NCBI GenBank assembly: GCA_964592255.1
Contig: CAZQCI010000085.1
Span: 1 to 9,219 of the forward strand
Direction: 5' to 3'
DNA from: CAZQCI01 sp964592255
GTDB lineage: Bacteria > UBA10199 > SBBF01
DNA: 9,219 bases
Position numbers and translations under genes: made by a program. The notes under the pieces are model-generated. The model made no database searches, was not told the DNA's origin, and saw only the letters and a program-made list of their open reading frames with translations. Below are positions 1 to 7,959 of the stretch, piece by piece (within the stretch, counting starts at the first letter, position 1; each line of letters starts with the position of its first letter).

Positions 1-424
1 GTCCCACCATTTCCAATAATTCCACAACACGTTCGCGCCTTTTATTTTTTGGAACCACATGATGGATGATGAGGGGTTCGGTCAACGTGGATTCCACAGT
101 CATCCGTGGGTTTAAAGAGGCATAAGGATCCTGGAAAACAATCTGCATCTGCGAACGATAGGGACGCATCTCTTTAGTACTAAGAGTAGTGATATCCTGG
201 CCATCAAAAATAATTCTGCCAGAATCCGGTTGAATGAGTTTAAGAATGGTACGCCCCAAAGTCGATTTGCCACAACCACTTTCACCGACAAGCCCCAATA
301 TTTCACCGGGATTCACATGAAGAGACACATCTTCCACCGCATGAACAAAAGAAGTAGGACGTCCCCAAAAATTGCGGGTAGCCGGAAAACGTTTGATCAA
401 ATTTTTAACTTCCAACAGAGGCAT
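1..424 (-). CDS. dppF: Peptide ABC transporter ATP-binding protein, DppF/OppF-like (3' end beyond window)
   Basis: This is the second ATPase of a peptide importer; it would hydrolyse ATP at the inner face of the cytoplasmic membrane together with the DppD-like ATPase next door. The 141 visible codons start MPLLEVKNLIKRFPATR. Walker A is GESGCGKST (residues 47-55), and the Q-loop region FQDPYASLNPRMTV (about 97-110) has the FQDP..SLNPR form typical of the DppF/OppF branch. The ABC signature, Walker B and C-terminal peptide-transporter domain lie past the left edge, so the gene is incomplete here. The ATG at 424 is 12 bp after the dppD stop, with only a weak ribosome site. The track offers no minus-strand ORF covering the whole stretch, but translation from 424 to the edge is open. 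Family assignment is firm; the exact substrate is not known. Confidence 0.9.
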   Translation of the reverse strand, partial: MPLLEVKNLIKRFPATRNFWGRPTSFVHAVEDVSLHVNPGEILGLVGESGCGKSTLGRTILKLIQPDSGRIIFDGQDITTLSTKEMRPYRSQMQIVFQDPYASLNPRMTVESTLTEPLIIHHVVPKNKRRERVVELLEMVG

Positions 425-436
425 AAAAAAATTTCA

Positions 437-1405
437 CTAAAAAGGATTCCAACAACGGACCCAATGCTTTTTATCTTTTTCTTCAAGCAGTGGATCCTCA
501 AGACGGCAACGATCTATAACCGAAGAGCATCGTTCTTGAAAACTACACCCATAGGGAAGACGCGCCAAGTGAGGAACAGAACCAGGTATTGTCTTAAGAC
601 GTGTCTCCCCTTTTTTCTTCAAACTAGGTATCGATTCCAACAAACCTTTGGTGTAAGGATGCCGCGGATGGGCAAATAAATCTTTAACGGAAGTTCTTTC
701 GGCAATTTTGCCAGCATACATCACAGTCACTTCTTCCGCATATTCAGCAACTAAACCCAAATCATGTGTAATTAATAAAAGAGACATGCCCATTTCACGG
801 ACTAATTGCTGCATCAAATCCAAAATCTGGGCTTGGATAGTTACATCCAAAGCCGTAGTCGGTTCATCCGCAATCAAGAGGTCGGGCTTACAAGAAAGTG
901 CCATAGCAATCATGATGCGTTGACGCATACCGCCACTCATTTGATGGGGATAATCATCCACACGAAGTCCCGGATTAGAGATACCCACTTTTTCCAAAAT
1001 CTCAATGGTACGAGCCCTCGCCTCACGACGCGAAACTTTTTGATGAATACGAATAGCTTCCCCGATTTGGTTACCAACTGTAAAAACCGGATTAAGACTG
1101 GTCATGGGTTCTTGAAAAATCATGGCAATGCGATTGCCTCGGATAGAACACATTTCTTTCTCGGACAGTTTCAATAAATCGGTTTGACCAGATAAAATAA
1201 TTTCCCCCGACTGAATTTTGCCTGGTGATTGAATCAGACGAAGGATAGAAAGAGCCGTCACACTTTTACCGCAACCGCTTTCACCGACTAAGGCCACGAT
1301 AGAAGCCTGGGGAACTTCCAACGAAAGGCCATCAACAGCTTTGATTAAACCGGAAGGAGTATCAAAGACCGTATGGAGATTTTTAATTTCTATAATATTA
1401 TCCAT
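437..1405 (-). CDS. dppD: Peptide ABC transporter ATP-binding protein, DppD/OppD-like
   Basis: First ATPase of the peptide importer, 322 residues, the usual length for DppD/OppD. Visible motifs are Walker A GESGCGKSV (41-49), Q-loop FQEPMTSLNP (98-107), ABC signature MSGGM (156-160), Walker B LLIADEP (176-182) and switch histidine H214 in LITHD. The C-terminal oligopeptide-transporter domain carries four cysteines, C287, C293, C300 and C318 (spacing X5, X6, X17), starting in GCSFQERC. In this family such a cysteine set has been reported to hold a 4Fe-4S cluster; whether it does here is inference. The ATG at 1405 lies 9 bp after the dppC stop and there is no strong ribosome site, so translational coupling to dppC is likely. 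The dppF-like gene follows 12 bp downstream. Confidence 0.95.
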   Translation of the reverse strand: MDNIIEIKNLHTVFDTPSGLIKAVDGLSLEVPQASIVALVGESGCGKSVTALSILRLIQSPGKIQSGEIILSGQTDLLKLSEKEMCSIRGNRIAMIFQEPMTSLNPVFTVGNQIGEAIRIHQKVSRREARARTIEILEKVGISNPGLRVDDYPHQMSGGMRQRIMIAMALSCKPDLLIADEPTTALDVTIQAQILDLMQQLVREMGMSLLLITHDLGLVAEYAEEVTVMYAGKIAERTSVKDLFAHPRHPYTKGLLESIPSLKKKGETRLKTIPGSVPHLARLPYGCSFQERCSSVIDRCRLEDPLLEEKDKKHWVRCWNPF

Positions 1406-1414
1406 TTGGTTGTA

Positions 1415-2242
1415 TTATTTTTCCCGCAATTTTGGATCCATCGCGTCGCGCAAACCTTCTCCCACTAAATTAAACAAAGTCACGGTTACAAAGATAGCAA
1501 TACCTGGAAACAAAGTAAGCCACCAAGCGATATCCATAAAGTCACGCGATTGCGATAAAATATCACCCCAACTGGGAGTAGGCGGTTGAATACCAAACCC
1601 TAAAAAGGAAAGGGATGATTCCGTCAAAATAGCGGAAGCCACTCCAAAACTGGCCGACACCATCACGGGAGACAAAGCATTAGGCAAAATATGCCGAAAA
1701 ATCACTCGATGAGAGCGAGCCCCCATGGCTTCGACACCGGTTACAAATTCCTGAGAACGTAATTTAAGAAATTCCCCCCGTACAAGACGGGCCACCCCGG
1801 TCCAACCCGTGGCTCCAATAACAATCATGATATTAACTACCCCCGGGCCGATGAACGCTATCACGGCCAGAATGAGAAAGAAAGTTGGAAAGCACATCAC
1901 CACTTCCATCACCCGCGAAAGAACAATGTCGATTGTCCCTCCATAGTAACCAGCCAATGAACCAAAAAAAATCCCCAACAAAACGGAAATACCCACAGCC
2001 ACAAAACCAACGGATAGCGACACGCGGGCTCCATAAACTAGGCGTGACAACACATCCCGTCCTTGCTCGTCGGTCCCTAACCAGTGTGAAGACTGCGGCG
2101 CCACTAAGGCCGATCCTAAATCGTACTCGGTAGGAGAATAAGGAGAAATCCAAGGAGCTAAAATAGCTGCCAAAAATAAAAGCAAAAGCAGACTCAGGCT
2201 GAAGCGATTAATCTTACTTTTTAAATAACGATGTAAAACCAT
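1415..2242 (-). CDS. dppC: Peptide ABC transporter permease, DppC/OppC-like
   Basis: Second membrane subunit of the peptide importer, 275 residues from the chosen start. An N-terminal membrane segment (about residues 13-31, FSLSLLLLLFLAAILAPW) is followed by the OppC-type stretch with SHWLGTDEQGRDVLSRLVYG, which precedes the core of five further membrane helices. The EAA loop that docks the ATPase is visible as EAMGARSHRVIFRHILPNAL. The protein ends with GEGLRDAMDPKLREK, the usual DppC tail. I chose ATG 2242 over an upstream ATG at 2284: GAGGT (2246-2250) sits about 4-8 bases before it, and this start lies one base after the dppB stop, whereas the upstream start would overlap dppB by 41 bp and add a non-hydrophobic leader. 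It resembles DppC/OppC more than YejE, unlike its partner permease. Confidence 0.95.
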   Translation of the reverse strand: MVLHRYLKSKINRFSLSLLLLLFLAAILAPWISPYSPTEYDLGSALVAPQSSHWLGTDEQGRDVLSRLVYGARVSLSVGFVAVGISVLLGIFFGSLAGYYGGTIDIVLSRVMEVVMCFPTFFLILAVIAFIGPGVVNIMIVIGATGWTGVARLVRGEFLKLRSQEFVTGVEAMGARSHRVIFRHILPNALSPVMVSASFGVASAILTESSLSFLGFGIQPPTPSWGDILSQSRDFMDIAWWLTLFPGIAIFVTVTLFNLVGEGLRDAMDPKLREK

Positions 2243-2243
2243 G

Positions 2244-2250
2244 TTACCTC
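2244..2250 (-). promoter_or_regulatory. Ribosome binding site of dppC, fused to the dppB stop
   Basis: Read on the minus strand the junction is GAGGTAACATG: the Shine-Dalgarno GAGGT (2246-2250) runs straight into the TAA stop of dppB (2244-2246), then one base, then the dppC ATG. Ribosomes terminating on dppB would land on the dppC start. This is the clearest ribosome site in the window and it decides the dppC start. Confidence 0.8.
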
Positions 2251-3314
2251 GCTTCAAATGTAATGCGCGGATCCACCCACACATACAAGAGATCAGAAAT
2301 CAGCAAGCTAAGCAGTGTTAAAAAAGCCGAAATAGTGGCAATACCCATAATGACGTTATAGTCCCGACCCAACACCGCTTCGAAAGAAAGCATTCCCATC
2401 CCCGGAATGGAAAAAATCTGTTCCACAATGACAGAGCCTCCCATGAGTCCCGGAAGGAGTGTGCCCATAAGTGTAACCAAAGGAATCAGTGAATTACGGA
2501 AGGCATGACGGCTAAGCACTTGTCGTTCCGGCACACCTTTGGCTCGTGCGGTGCGGATATAATCTTGGCGGACGACATCTAAAAAGTTATTGCGGACAAA
2601 ACGGGACAAAAAAGCAAAACTACCATAGACATAAACCGTAATGGGCAACACTAAATGCCAGGCAACGTTCATAAGCCAAGCACCCCACGATAAATTTTCG
2701 GCACCGTCGGAAACAAAACCCATGAGGGGGAAAATATTGAAATATTCCCCACCAGCTAAAAAAGTTAACAATAACGTTGCCACCCAAAATTCCGGCAACG
2801 AATAAAGAATAAATAATTTGATCATCACCACTTTATCCCACACACTTCTTTCTCGTACAGCCGACCAAATACCCAAAGGAATGGAGACAAAATAAACAAT
2901 CAAGATAGAAAGAATATTGAGCGTTAAAGTAAGAGGCAGAGCTTCCGCAATACGCCGCGAAACGGGTCGTTTATCTTTACTGGAAAGGCCAAAATCGAAA
3001 TGGACAATATTTCGGAGCCATTTGAAATAAAAAACGGTGTTCTTACCTGTCCAATCCAAACTTTTTTCAAAAGAACTCCCTGGTGACGAAACACGATGAA
3101 CGAAATTTTGATACCACTCTGGAGTTTGGAGGGGGCTTTCTTTTTTAGCTAACTCTGCCGCAAGAGCTTGAGGAGAAATTCCATCCCCGGCAAACATCAG
3201 TTTAAGTGATACGGGATCACCCGGGGCCAGTTTCATCACAAAAAAAGTGATCAGGGTAATCCCAAAAAGTGTGGGGATCATCAATAGCAAACGTTTGATG
3301 AGATAATGAACCAT
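2244..3314 (-). CDS. Peptide ABC transporter permease, YejB-like DppB family
   Basis: First membrane subunit of the peptide importer, 356 residues from the chosen start. It opens with MVHYLIKRLLLMIPTLFGI and a first membrane helix ending FFVMKLAPGDPV, standard for DppB/OppB. A hydrophilic insert of roughly 60-70 residues then follows before the first core helix, making it longer than ordinary DppB (about 340). This insert, the motif FLAGGEYFNIFPLMGFVS and the tail WVDPRITFEAR recall the YejB branch. The EAA loop is TARAKGVPERQVLSRHAFRN. The start at ATG 3314 gives a TAATG overlap with the stop of the binding-protein gene and has GGAAGG ten bases upstream. An ATG at 3332 would add six residues (MEGKTL) and cannot be excluded. 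Membrane permease identity is firm; the YejB affinity is from remembered sequence similarity. Confidence 0.93.
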   Translation of the reverse strand: MVHYLIKRLLLMIPTLFGITLITFFVMKLAPGDPVSLKLMFAGDGISPQALAAELAKKESPLQTPEWYQNFVHRVSSPGSSFEKSLDWTGKNTVFYFKWLRNIVHFDFGLSSKDKRPVSRRIAEALPLTLTLNILSILIVYFVSIPLGIWSAVRERSVWDKVVMIKLFILYSLPEFWVATLLLTFLAGGEYFNIFPLMGFVSDGAENLSWGAWLMNVAWHLVLPITVYVYGSFAFLSRFVRNNFLDVVRQDYIRTARAKGVPERQVLSRHAFRNSLIPLVTLMGTLLPGLMGGSVIVEQIFSIPGMGMLSFEAVLGRDYNVIMGIATISAFLTLLSLLISDLLYVWVDPRITFEAR

Positions 3315-4894
3315 TAAGGTTTTACCTTCCATTCCAACACATTCATTCCGGTTTTATGGACTTCTACATTCTCAAACCGGCGGGAAACAACGACAAGAGA
3401 ATCACTTGAAAAAAGAAATGTATAGGGTTGTTCTTCGTAGATGATGGCTTGCAAACGGTCGTAGAGAATTTTTCTTTTTGCCTCATCAAATTCAGACCGA
3501 GCCTCTTCCATCAGACGATCCGCTTCTTTGTTTTCAAAAGAAACAAAATTAGAACCATGAGCTTCTTTTGCCTGTGAAGAATGCCACACCTGATAAGGAT
3601 CATCCTCAAAACCAGTCGACCAGCCAAGCGCTGTGGCATCAAAATTACGGCGATCAATACGATCAAGAAAAGCGGCCCATTCCATTCGTTCGATATTCAT
3701 ATCAATTCCCATTTTTTTCAAATCTTCCTTCAGAATAGGCGCTACCCGTTCTGAAAATTTTGAACCGGACGGATAGAGAAAAACAAAAGAAAATTTTTTG
3801 CCGTCCTTATCCAACCAACCATCACGGTCGCTGTCTATCCACCCCGCCTCGGCAAAAAGTTTACGCGATTGTTCAACGTCTAAAACATGCGGTTGAAGAG
3901 AACGATTATATTGTAGAGAATTAATAAAAAAAGGACTTTCAATCACTTGCCCCAAACCAAAATTAATTTTTTCCAAAAGCTTTTGCCGATCAATTAAAAA
4001 AGTCATCGCCTGCCGCACCCGCTTATCCGCAAAAAATGGACTTTTCATATTCCAACCAATGTAACTATATCCGGGAAGAAGGTATTTATACTTTCCAAAA
4101 AGAGAATTAAATTTTTCGGATTGAGTTTGTCTCATCCATTGAATGGGACGAATGCCGGTAAAGTCTAAATCTCCTTTTTTAAGCACCTGAAAAGCCACCG
4201 CATCATCGGTGACAATGCGAAACTCCATCGTTTTAATCTCAGGTTTTTCACCCCAATAATGATCATAACGTTCCAATACAATTTTTTTATTGGTTTTCCA
4301 TTCTACAAAACGATACGGACCTAAACCAACTGGATGACGGCCAATGGAGTTCACATTAAAATCATCCCCTTCTTTAAAAAGGTGTTTCGGAACCAAAGGA
4401 ATGGTTCCACACACACTCAAACCCATGAAGTAAGGTTTTTTATAAAAAAAGACGACGGTCAAATCGTCTATTTTTTCAACCTTAGCTACATCAGAGTAAT
4501 AAACGCGCAAGGAGGGAGCTTCAACTTTAGGATCTGTAATTTTTTGGAAAGAAAAAACCACATCGTCCGCTGAAAAAGGCACTCCATCATGCCAAGTCAC
4601 ATGAGGACGCAAATGGAAAACATAACGTAAATGATCAGCACTCACCTCCCAACTTTCAGCTAGTTTTGGTTTGTACTGCAGAGTATCGCGATCCCGTTCG
4701 ATGAGAGTATCATTGACGTAGTCGAGAATGCGTGAGGAATACGCATCGGTAGCTGTAATAGGATTAAGGGTGTCCGGCTCGGCGTTGATAACAACCCGCA
4801 ATGTATCGGGTGCCGGTGGCCTATCCATATGACAGGCAACAAACAGCAAAAAAGATAAAAGTATCAGTCGTTTTGTAAAAAAACCTGTTTCCAT
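3314..4894 (-). CDS. Lipoprotein peptide-binding protein of ABC importer (family 5 solute-binding protein)
   Basis: Periplasmic substrate-binding subunit, 526 residues, usual for DppA/OppA-type proteins. The N-terminus is a lipoprotein signal: TKR, a hydrophobic core, then lipobox FVAC with Cys21, so the mature protein should be membrane-anchored rather than free, and no +2 Asp is seen (His22). Family hallmarks include the opening DTLRVVINAEPDTLNP, LAESWEVS (79-86), VTWHDGVPFSADDVVFS (99-115), GLGPYRFVEW (190-199) and FADKRVRQAM (288-297). A DSDRDGWLD stretch (354-362) looks like a calcium-binding loop, a common ornament in this family. The ATG at 4894 is the only good start that keeps the signal peptide; it overlaps the preceding LolB-like gene by 31 bp. 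The ribosome site is weak, so expression may be coupled. Substrate is likely a peptide but could be another small molecule carried by this family. Confidence 0.93.
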   Translation of the reverse strand: METGFFTKRLILLSFLLFVACHMDRPPAPDTLRVVINAEPDTLNPITATDAYSSRILDYVNDTLIERDRDTLQYKPKLAESWEVSADHLRYVFHLRPHVTWHDGVPFSADDVVFSFQKITDPKVEAPSLRVYYSDVAKVEKIDDLTVVFFYKKPYFMGLSVCGTIPLVPKHLFKEGDDFNVNSIGRHPVGLGPYRFVEWKTNKKIVLERYDHYWGEKPEIKTMEFRIVTDDAVAFQVLKKGDLDFTGIRPIQWMRQTQSEKFNSLFGKYKYLLPGYSYIGWNMKSPFFADKRVRQAMTFLIDRQKLLEKINFGLGQVIESPFFINSLQYNRSLQPHVLDVEQSRKLFAEAGWIDSDRDGWLDKDGKKFSFVFLYPSGSKFSERVAPILKEDLKKMGIDMNIERMEWAAFLDRIDRRNFDATALGWSTGFEDDPYQVWHSSQAKEAHGSNFVSFENKEADRLMEEARSEFDEAKRKILYDRLQAIIYEEQPYTFLFSSDSLVVVSRRFENVEVHKTGMNVLEWKVKP

Positions 4895-5424
4895 ATAATC
4901 GTTAAAACTGTGGGGTGCGTGCCACCACCGGTCATTTCAATCGTTGACGGATAGACAAGACTATCTTGGTTTTGCAGATTGATGAAAGTAATTTTATAAT
5001 TCTTTTTTTTCTTGCGACCTTTTTTTTCGACAGAAACCAGTTGGCCTTGTTCATCATAAACTGAATTTAAGCCAGGCGTTTGAGGCAGGCGATAAAGAAG
5101 AAAACTGATAAATTCTTCCCGGGTTAACGGCAAAGTAATCAACCGCCCTAAACGGGAATCGCTGGATTGATAAAGTCCACCACCCGTTTCCAACATTAAT
5201 TGATTATCAATAAAGTTGAGTCTAAAAACTGTATTACCAAAATCATCCAATGCTTCAAACGCAGCATTACCCTCACGATCCACCACAATAGCCTGATCAA
5301 AACGTTGAATTTTTTTCTTAGACTTAAGAATAACCTGCGCTTGTCCAGACAAAGCAGTTACCGCAAAAGAAGGAGATGAAAAAAACAGGAGAGGAACAGA
5401 AAATAAAATAAAAAAATATTTCAT
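4864..5424 (-). CDS. Exported LolB/LolA-like protein of unknown exact function
   Basis: A 186-residue protein with a clear signal peptide (MKYFFILFSVPLLFFSSPSFA, cleavage expected after SFA). There is no lipobox cysteine, so a soluble periplasmic protein is predicted. After the signal the pattern is that of the LolA/LolB half-barrel superfamily: TALSGQAQVILKSKKKIQRF, then a strand series ending FEALDDFGNTVFRLNF, a loop GGGLYQSSDSRLGRL, and LPLTREEFISFLLYRLP, matching the place where LolB-like proteins have a helix before the second half. A lysine run GRKKKKNYK (about 135-143) separates late strands. LolB normally is a lipoprotein that inserts lipoproteins into the outer membrane; the missing lipid anchor makes that role unsure. 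ATG 5424 was chosen because it begins the signal peptide; a GTG at 5442 would add MSYRHP. Neither has a good ribosome site. The last 31 bp overlap the binding-protein gene. Confidence 0.6.
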   Translation of the reverse strand: MKYFFILFSVPLLFFSSPSFAVTALSGQAQVILKSKKKIQRFDQAIVVDREGNAAFEALDDFGNTVFRLNFIDNQLMLETGGGLYQSSDSRLGRLITLPLTREEFISFLLYRLPQTPGLNSVYDEQGQLVSVEKKGRKKKKNYKITFINLQNQDSLVYPSTIEMTGGGTHPTVLTIIWKQVFLQND

Positions 5425-5461
5425 AGGGTGTCGATAAGACACGATCTGGCAAGCTTACCCT

Positions 5462-5493
5462 GTACCCACTCGATAAACCCTAAAAGTGAGTAC
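5462..5493 (-). other. Small hairpin in the gap between the TPR and LolB-like genes
   Basis: The arms GTACCCACT (5462-5470) and AGTGAGTAC (5485-5493) pair over nine positions, one of them a G-U pair in the minus-strand RNA, with a 14-nt loop. It lies about 40 bases before the LolB-like start. There is no U-run after it, so it is not a convincing terminator; a leader structure or chance are both possible. Confidence 0.3.
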
Positions 5494-5520
5494 GGCTCAG
5501 CCTTCGCAACCAAAACGAAT

Positions 5521-5544
5521 TCCGTCAACAAAACAAGGGACGGA
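5521..5544 (-). terminator. Possible weak terminator hairpin after the TPR gene
   Basis: Read on the minus strand, TCCGTC (5539-5544) and GACGGA (5521-5526) form a six-pair stem around a 12-nt loop, 11 bases after the TPR stop codon. The following bases are ATTCGTTTTGG, a broken T-run. The stem is short and the T-run interrupted, so termination would be partial at best. The TTGACG half-overlapping the stem (5523-5528) is a fair -35 box, but I find no good -10 at the right distance. Confidence 0.25.
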
Positions 5545-5555
5545 GTCGGAGGGAA

Positions 5556-7154
5556 TCAAAGCAATTTCATCTGGTCAAGAATACGGCTTATTTGTTTTTG
5601 ATCGGCCTCATCCAGCTCTTTCTTTTTACGGATTTCGGCAAGCGAAAGTTCAAAATATTTTCGAGCCAACTTTTTATCACTTTTCTTAAGAGCCACGCTT
5701 CCCAAATGTTCTAAAATTGTAGGTTCGGTAGGGTTAAGCTTTAACGCTTTATGAAGATAAACCTCCGCTTTTTCGTAATCCCCTTTTTGGTAATACACCC
5801 AACCCAAGCTATCGATAACAAAACCGTCTTCCGGCTTAACAGCCAAAGCTTTTTGAATTAACTCTTCTGCTTCATCTAAATGTTCTCCCTTTTCCGCATA
5901 AGTGTAACCAATATAATTAAGGGCTGTTGTATTGCTTTCATTCACTTTCAACACCCGCTTCATCAGATCCATACTTTTTTGGGTTTGACTCAACTTGTCG
6001 TAGATAACTGCCAGCTCCACCAAAAGCCCTTCATTGTTTGGATTTTTGGCCAAACCTTGTTCTAGAACACGTGCCGCTTCATCATATTTTTTTTGCCAAG
6101 CATACAAAGAAGAAAGCAAATCATAAAATGAAGGGTATCGAGGATATGTAGCGATCAAGTTTTTAGCCAAAGTTAAAGCTTCTTCAGGCGAATCTTTTTT
6201 AAACATCATCACCCGTCTCAAATTTCCTTCCTCAAAATATTCCGAACGGGGAACAAGCTTGGAGAAATAATCGGAAGATTTTTTTAAATCACCTTTTTCT
6301 TGGTACAAAAGTCCCAAGTAATAAAAAAGCTTGTCGTTGCCTGGGTTATCTTTCAAAATCGCTTCAAACTCCTCGATGGCACGGCCAATATCTTTCATTT
6401 CATAATAAATAAGCCCTACTCTCATACGTGTTTTCAAATCATTAGGACTCATTTCTCCCAAACGATCCAACACTTCCGCGGCTTTTCGATAATCTTTACG
6501 CGCCAAATGAATTTCGGAAATAATTTCTAAAATTTTAGGATTATCTGAATCAATATCCAAAATGGCTTCGTAAGCTCTCAAGGCTTTGGTTAAATCTTTA
6601 AGTTGGGTAGCGTAAAGGCTTCCCAAATAAAACCAAGCCTGAACCGAAGATGGATTAGCGGCGACCAATTTTTCAAGTATCCGTGCTGCTTCTTGAGCTT
6701 GCCCGGCATCAATATATTCATGCGCCAGTAAATTAGTTGCCTCTTCATTGCTAGGATCTACTTCGAGAGCTTTTTGATAAAAACGGATGGCTTCTGTCCT
6801 TTTTTGACGGGTAGAACTAATTTTACCCAAAAGAATATTCAACTCAGGATCTTGGGGGTTTTGAGCATAAGCTTTTCTGGCCAAATCAGATGCCCCATCC
6901 AACTGATTACGTCGTGCCAATTCATAGGCCTTTGCTATCGCCAAAAAAGAAGAGTTGGGATCTTGTCCAATGGCCTTATCTAAATAGAATAAAGACTTAT
7001 CATTTTGGCCTTGAAAACTTTCCAATTCAGAAACGAGATAATAATAAAGATTGTTACCTTGTTCAGGAATATCCAAGGCAGTAGGGTTCGACTGAGGGGG
7101 CTTATGGTTACACGCATTGAGTAAAACCAACAGGAGAAGAAAATATTTTTTCAT
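5556..7154 (-). CDS. TPR-repeat outer-membrane-type lipoprotein (LbcA-like)
   Basis: A 532-residue lipoprotein: signal MKKYFLLLLVLLNAC gives lipobox LNAC with Cys15 and Asn16, so no Asp retention signal; outer-membrane sorting is inferred. The rest is about 14 tetratricopeptide repeats from near residue 35 to 505, with typical spacing of 34 residues and motifs such as AIRFYQKALEVDPSN, ALNYIGYTYAEKGEHLDEAE and DSLGWVYYQKGDYEKAEVYL. The tail is a short charged helix. Such TPR solenoids hold partner proteins; the closest known analogue I recall is LbcA of Pseudomonas, which brings substrates to the protease CtpA and whose gene neighbours lolB, as here. No CtpA-like gene is in the window. The start at ATG 7154 overlaps the dapB stop as ATGA and fits the signal peptide; a start at 7208 would put 18 polar residues before it. 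Confidence 0.85.
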   Translation of the reverse strand: MKKYFLLLLVLLNACNHKPPQSNPTALDIPEQGNNLYYYLVSELESFQGQNDKSLFYLDKAIGQDPNSSFLAIAKAYELARRNQLDGASDLARKAYAQNPQDPELNILLGKISSTRQKRTEAIRFYQKALEVDPSNEEATNLLAHEYIDAGQAQEAARILEKLVAANPSSVQAWFYLGSLYATQLKDLTKALRAYEAILDIDSDNPKILEIISEIHLARKDYRKAAEVLDRLGEMSPNDLKTRMRVGLIYYEMKDIGRAIEEFEAILKDNPGNDKLFYYLGLLYQEKGDLKKSSDYFSKLVPRSEYFEEGNLRRVMMFKKDSPEEALTLAKNLIATYPRYPSFYDLLSSLYAWQKKYDEAARVLEQGLAKNPNNEGLLVELAVIYDKLSQTQKSMDLMKRVLKVNESNTTALNYIGYTYAEKGEHLDEAEELIQKALAVKPEDGFVIDSLGWVYYQKGDYEKAEVYLHKALKLNPTEPTILEHLGSVALKKSDKKLARKYFELSLAEIRKKKELDEADQKQISRILDQMKLL

Positions 7155-7927
7155 AATCCAAGCACATCTTTCATGGTATAGAGCCCTGGTTTTTGAGACA
7201 GAAGCCAAGCCGCCGCCCGGAGGGCTCCACTGGCAAAAGTTTTTCGGCTAGTCGCTACGTGCTTGATTTCCAAACGTTCACCCTCGCCACAGTAAAAAAC
7301 CGTATGCTCACCCACAATATCCCCTCCACGCAACACTTGCATGCCGATTTCTTTTTGAGGGCGCGCGCCCACCAACCCTTCGCGATGAAAATTAAAATCA
7401 TCCGGATAGGTTCGCCTGGTGGCTTCTGCCAAAATTTCAGCAATTTTTACTGCCGTGCCCGAGGGAGCATCTTTCTTTAAACGATGATGGGCTTCAAAAA
7501 TTTCTAAATCAAAATGGGGCCCTAGAATACGAGCTGCATCCGCAATAAGTTTGAAAAGAGCATTTACCCCCACACTCATATTCGGAGAAAAAACCAAGGG
7601 AATTTTTTTAGACGCTTGCTTGATGGTCTCAATCTGAGTCGGGGAAAAGCCCGTTGTACCAATAACTAAGGGAATTTTTTTGAGAACGGCAAAATCAAGA
7701 TGAGTCATTGTTGCTTCAGGAGCGGTAAAATCAATAATAACACCGCTGGGCTTTTGAACCTCTGTGAGATTTTTTGTTACAAAAATATCATCCATCTTCT
7801 GGCCAATGAGTTTGGATGATGAATTTTCGGTGGCACCAACAAGTTTATACTCTTTGGAAGCAAGGATGAGATCAATCAATTCCTTCCCCATTCGACCAGA
7901 AGCCCCTGTGATAATGATAGGAATCAT
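7151..7927 (-). CDS. dapB: 4-hydroxy-tetrahydrodipicolinate reductase
   Basis: Cytoplasmic NAD(P)H-dependent reductase that converts hydroxy-tetrahydrodipicolinate, the DapA product, to tetrahydrodipicolinate on the route to meso-DAP and lysine. At 258 residues it is slightly shorter than the E. coli enzyme (273). Motifs seen: nucleotide-binding GASGRMG (8-14), GTTGF (90-94), SPNMSVGVN (114-122), catalytic EAHHRLKKDAPSGTA (145-159) with H147, H148 and K152, RGGDIVGEHTV (200-210), and the C-terminal TSRKTFASGALRAAAWL. All key residues are present. ATG 7927 follows dapA by 60 bp, a gap largely made of a palindromic repeat; the ribosome site is poor (GGGGGAG is about 16 bases off). The stop shares ATGA with the TPR lipoprotein gene, so the two are likely translated together. 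Confidence 0.97.
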   Translation of the reverse strand: MIPIIITGASGRMGKELIDLILASKEYKLVGATENSSSKLIGQKMDDIFVTKNLTEVQKPSGVIIDFTAPEATMTHLDFAVLKKIPLVIGTTGFSPTQIETIKQASKKIPLVFSPNMSVGVNALFKLIADAARILGPHFDLEIFEAHHRLKKDAPSGTAVKIAEILAEATRRTYPDDFNFHREGLVGARPQKEIGMQVLRGGDIVGEHTVFYCGEGERLEIKHVATSRKTFASGALRAAAWLLSQKPGLYTMKDVLGL

Positions 7928-7959
7928 ATGTTTTAATTAAGTACTCCCCCTAGCCCCTG

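Noticed and set aside
230..679. 149-codon plus-strand reading frame
   Set aside because: It lies antisense to the two ATPase genes, whose motifs are intact; its protein has no recognisable domain and odd composition.
806..1177. 123-codon plus-strand reading frame
   Set aside because: Antisense shadow of the DppD-like ATPase, with no ribosome site or family resemblance.
1833..2153. 106-codon minus-strand frame inside dppC
   Set aside because: Shifted frame over a well-conserved permease; the dppC frame carries all family motifs.
7193..7480. 95-codon plus-strand frame opposite dapB
   Set aside because: Antisense to catalytic and C-terminal dapB motifs; no independent evidence for a gene.
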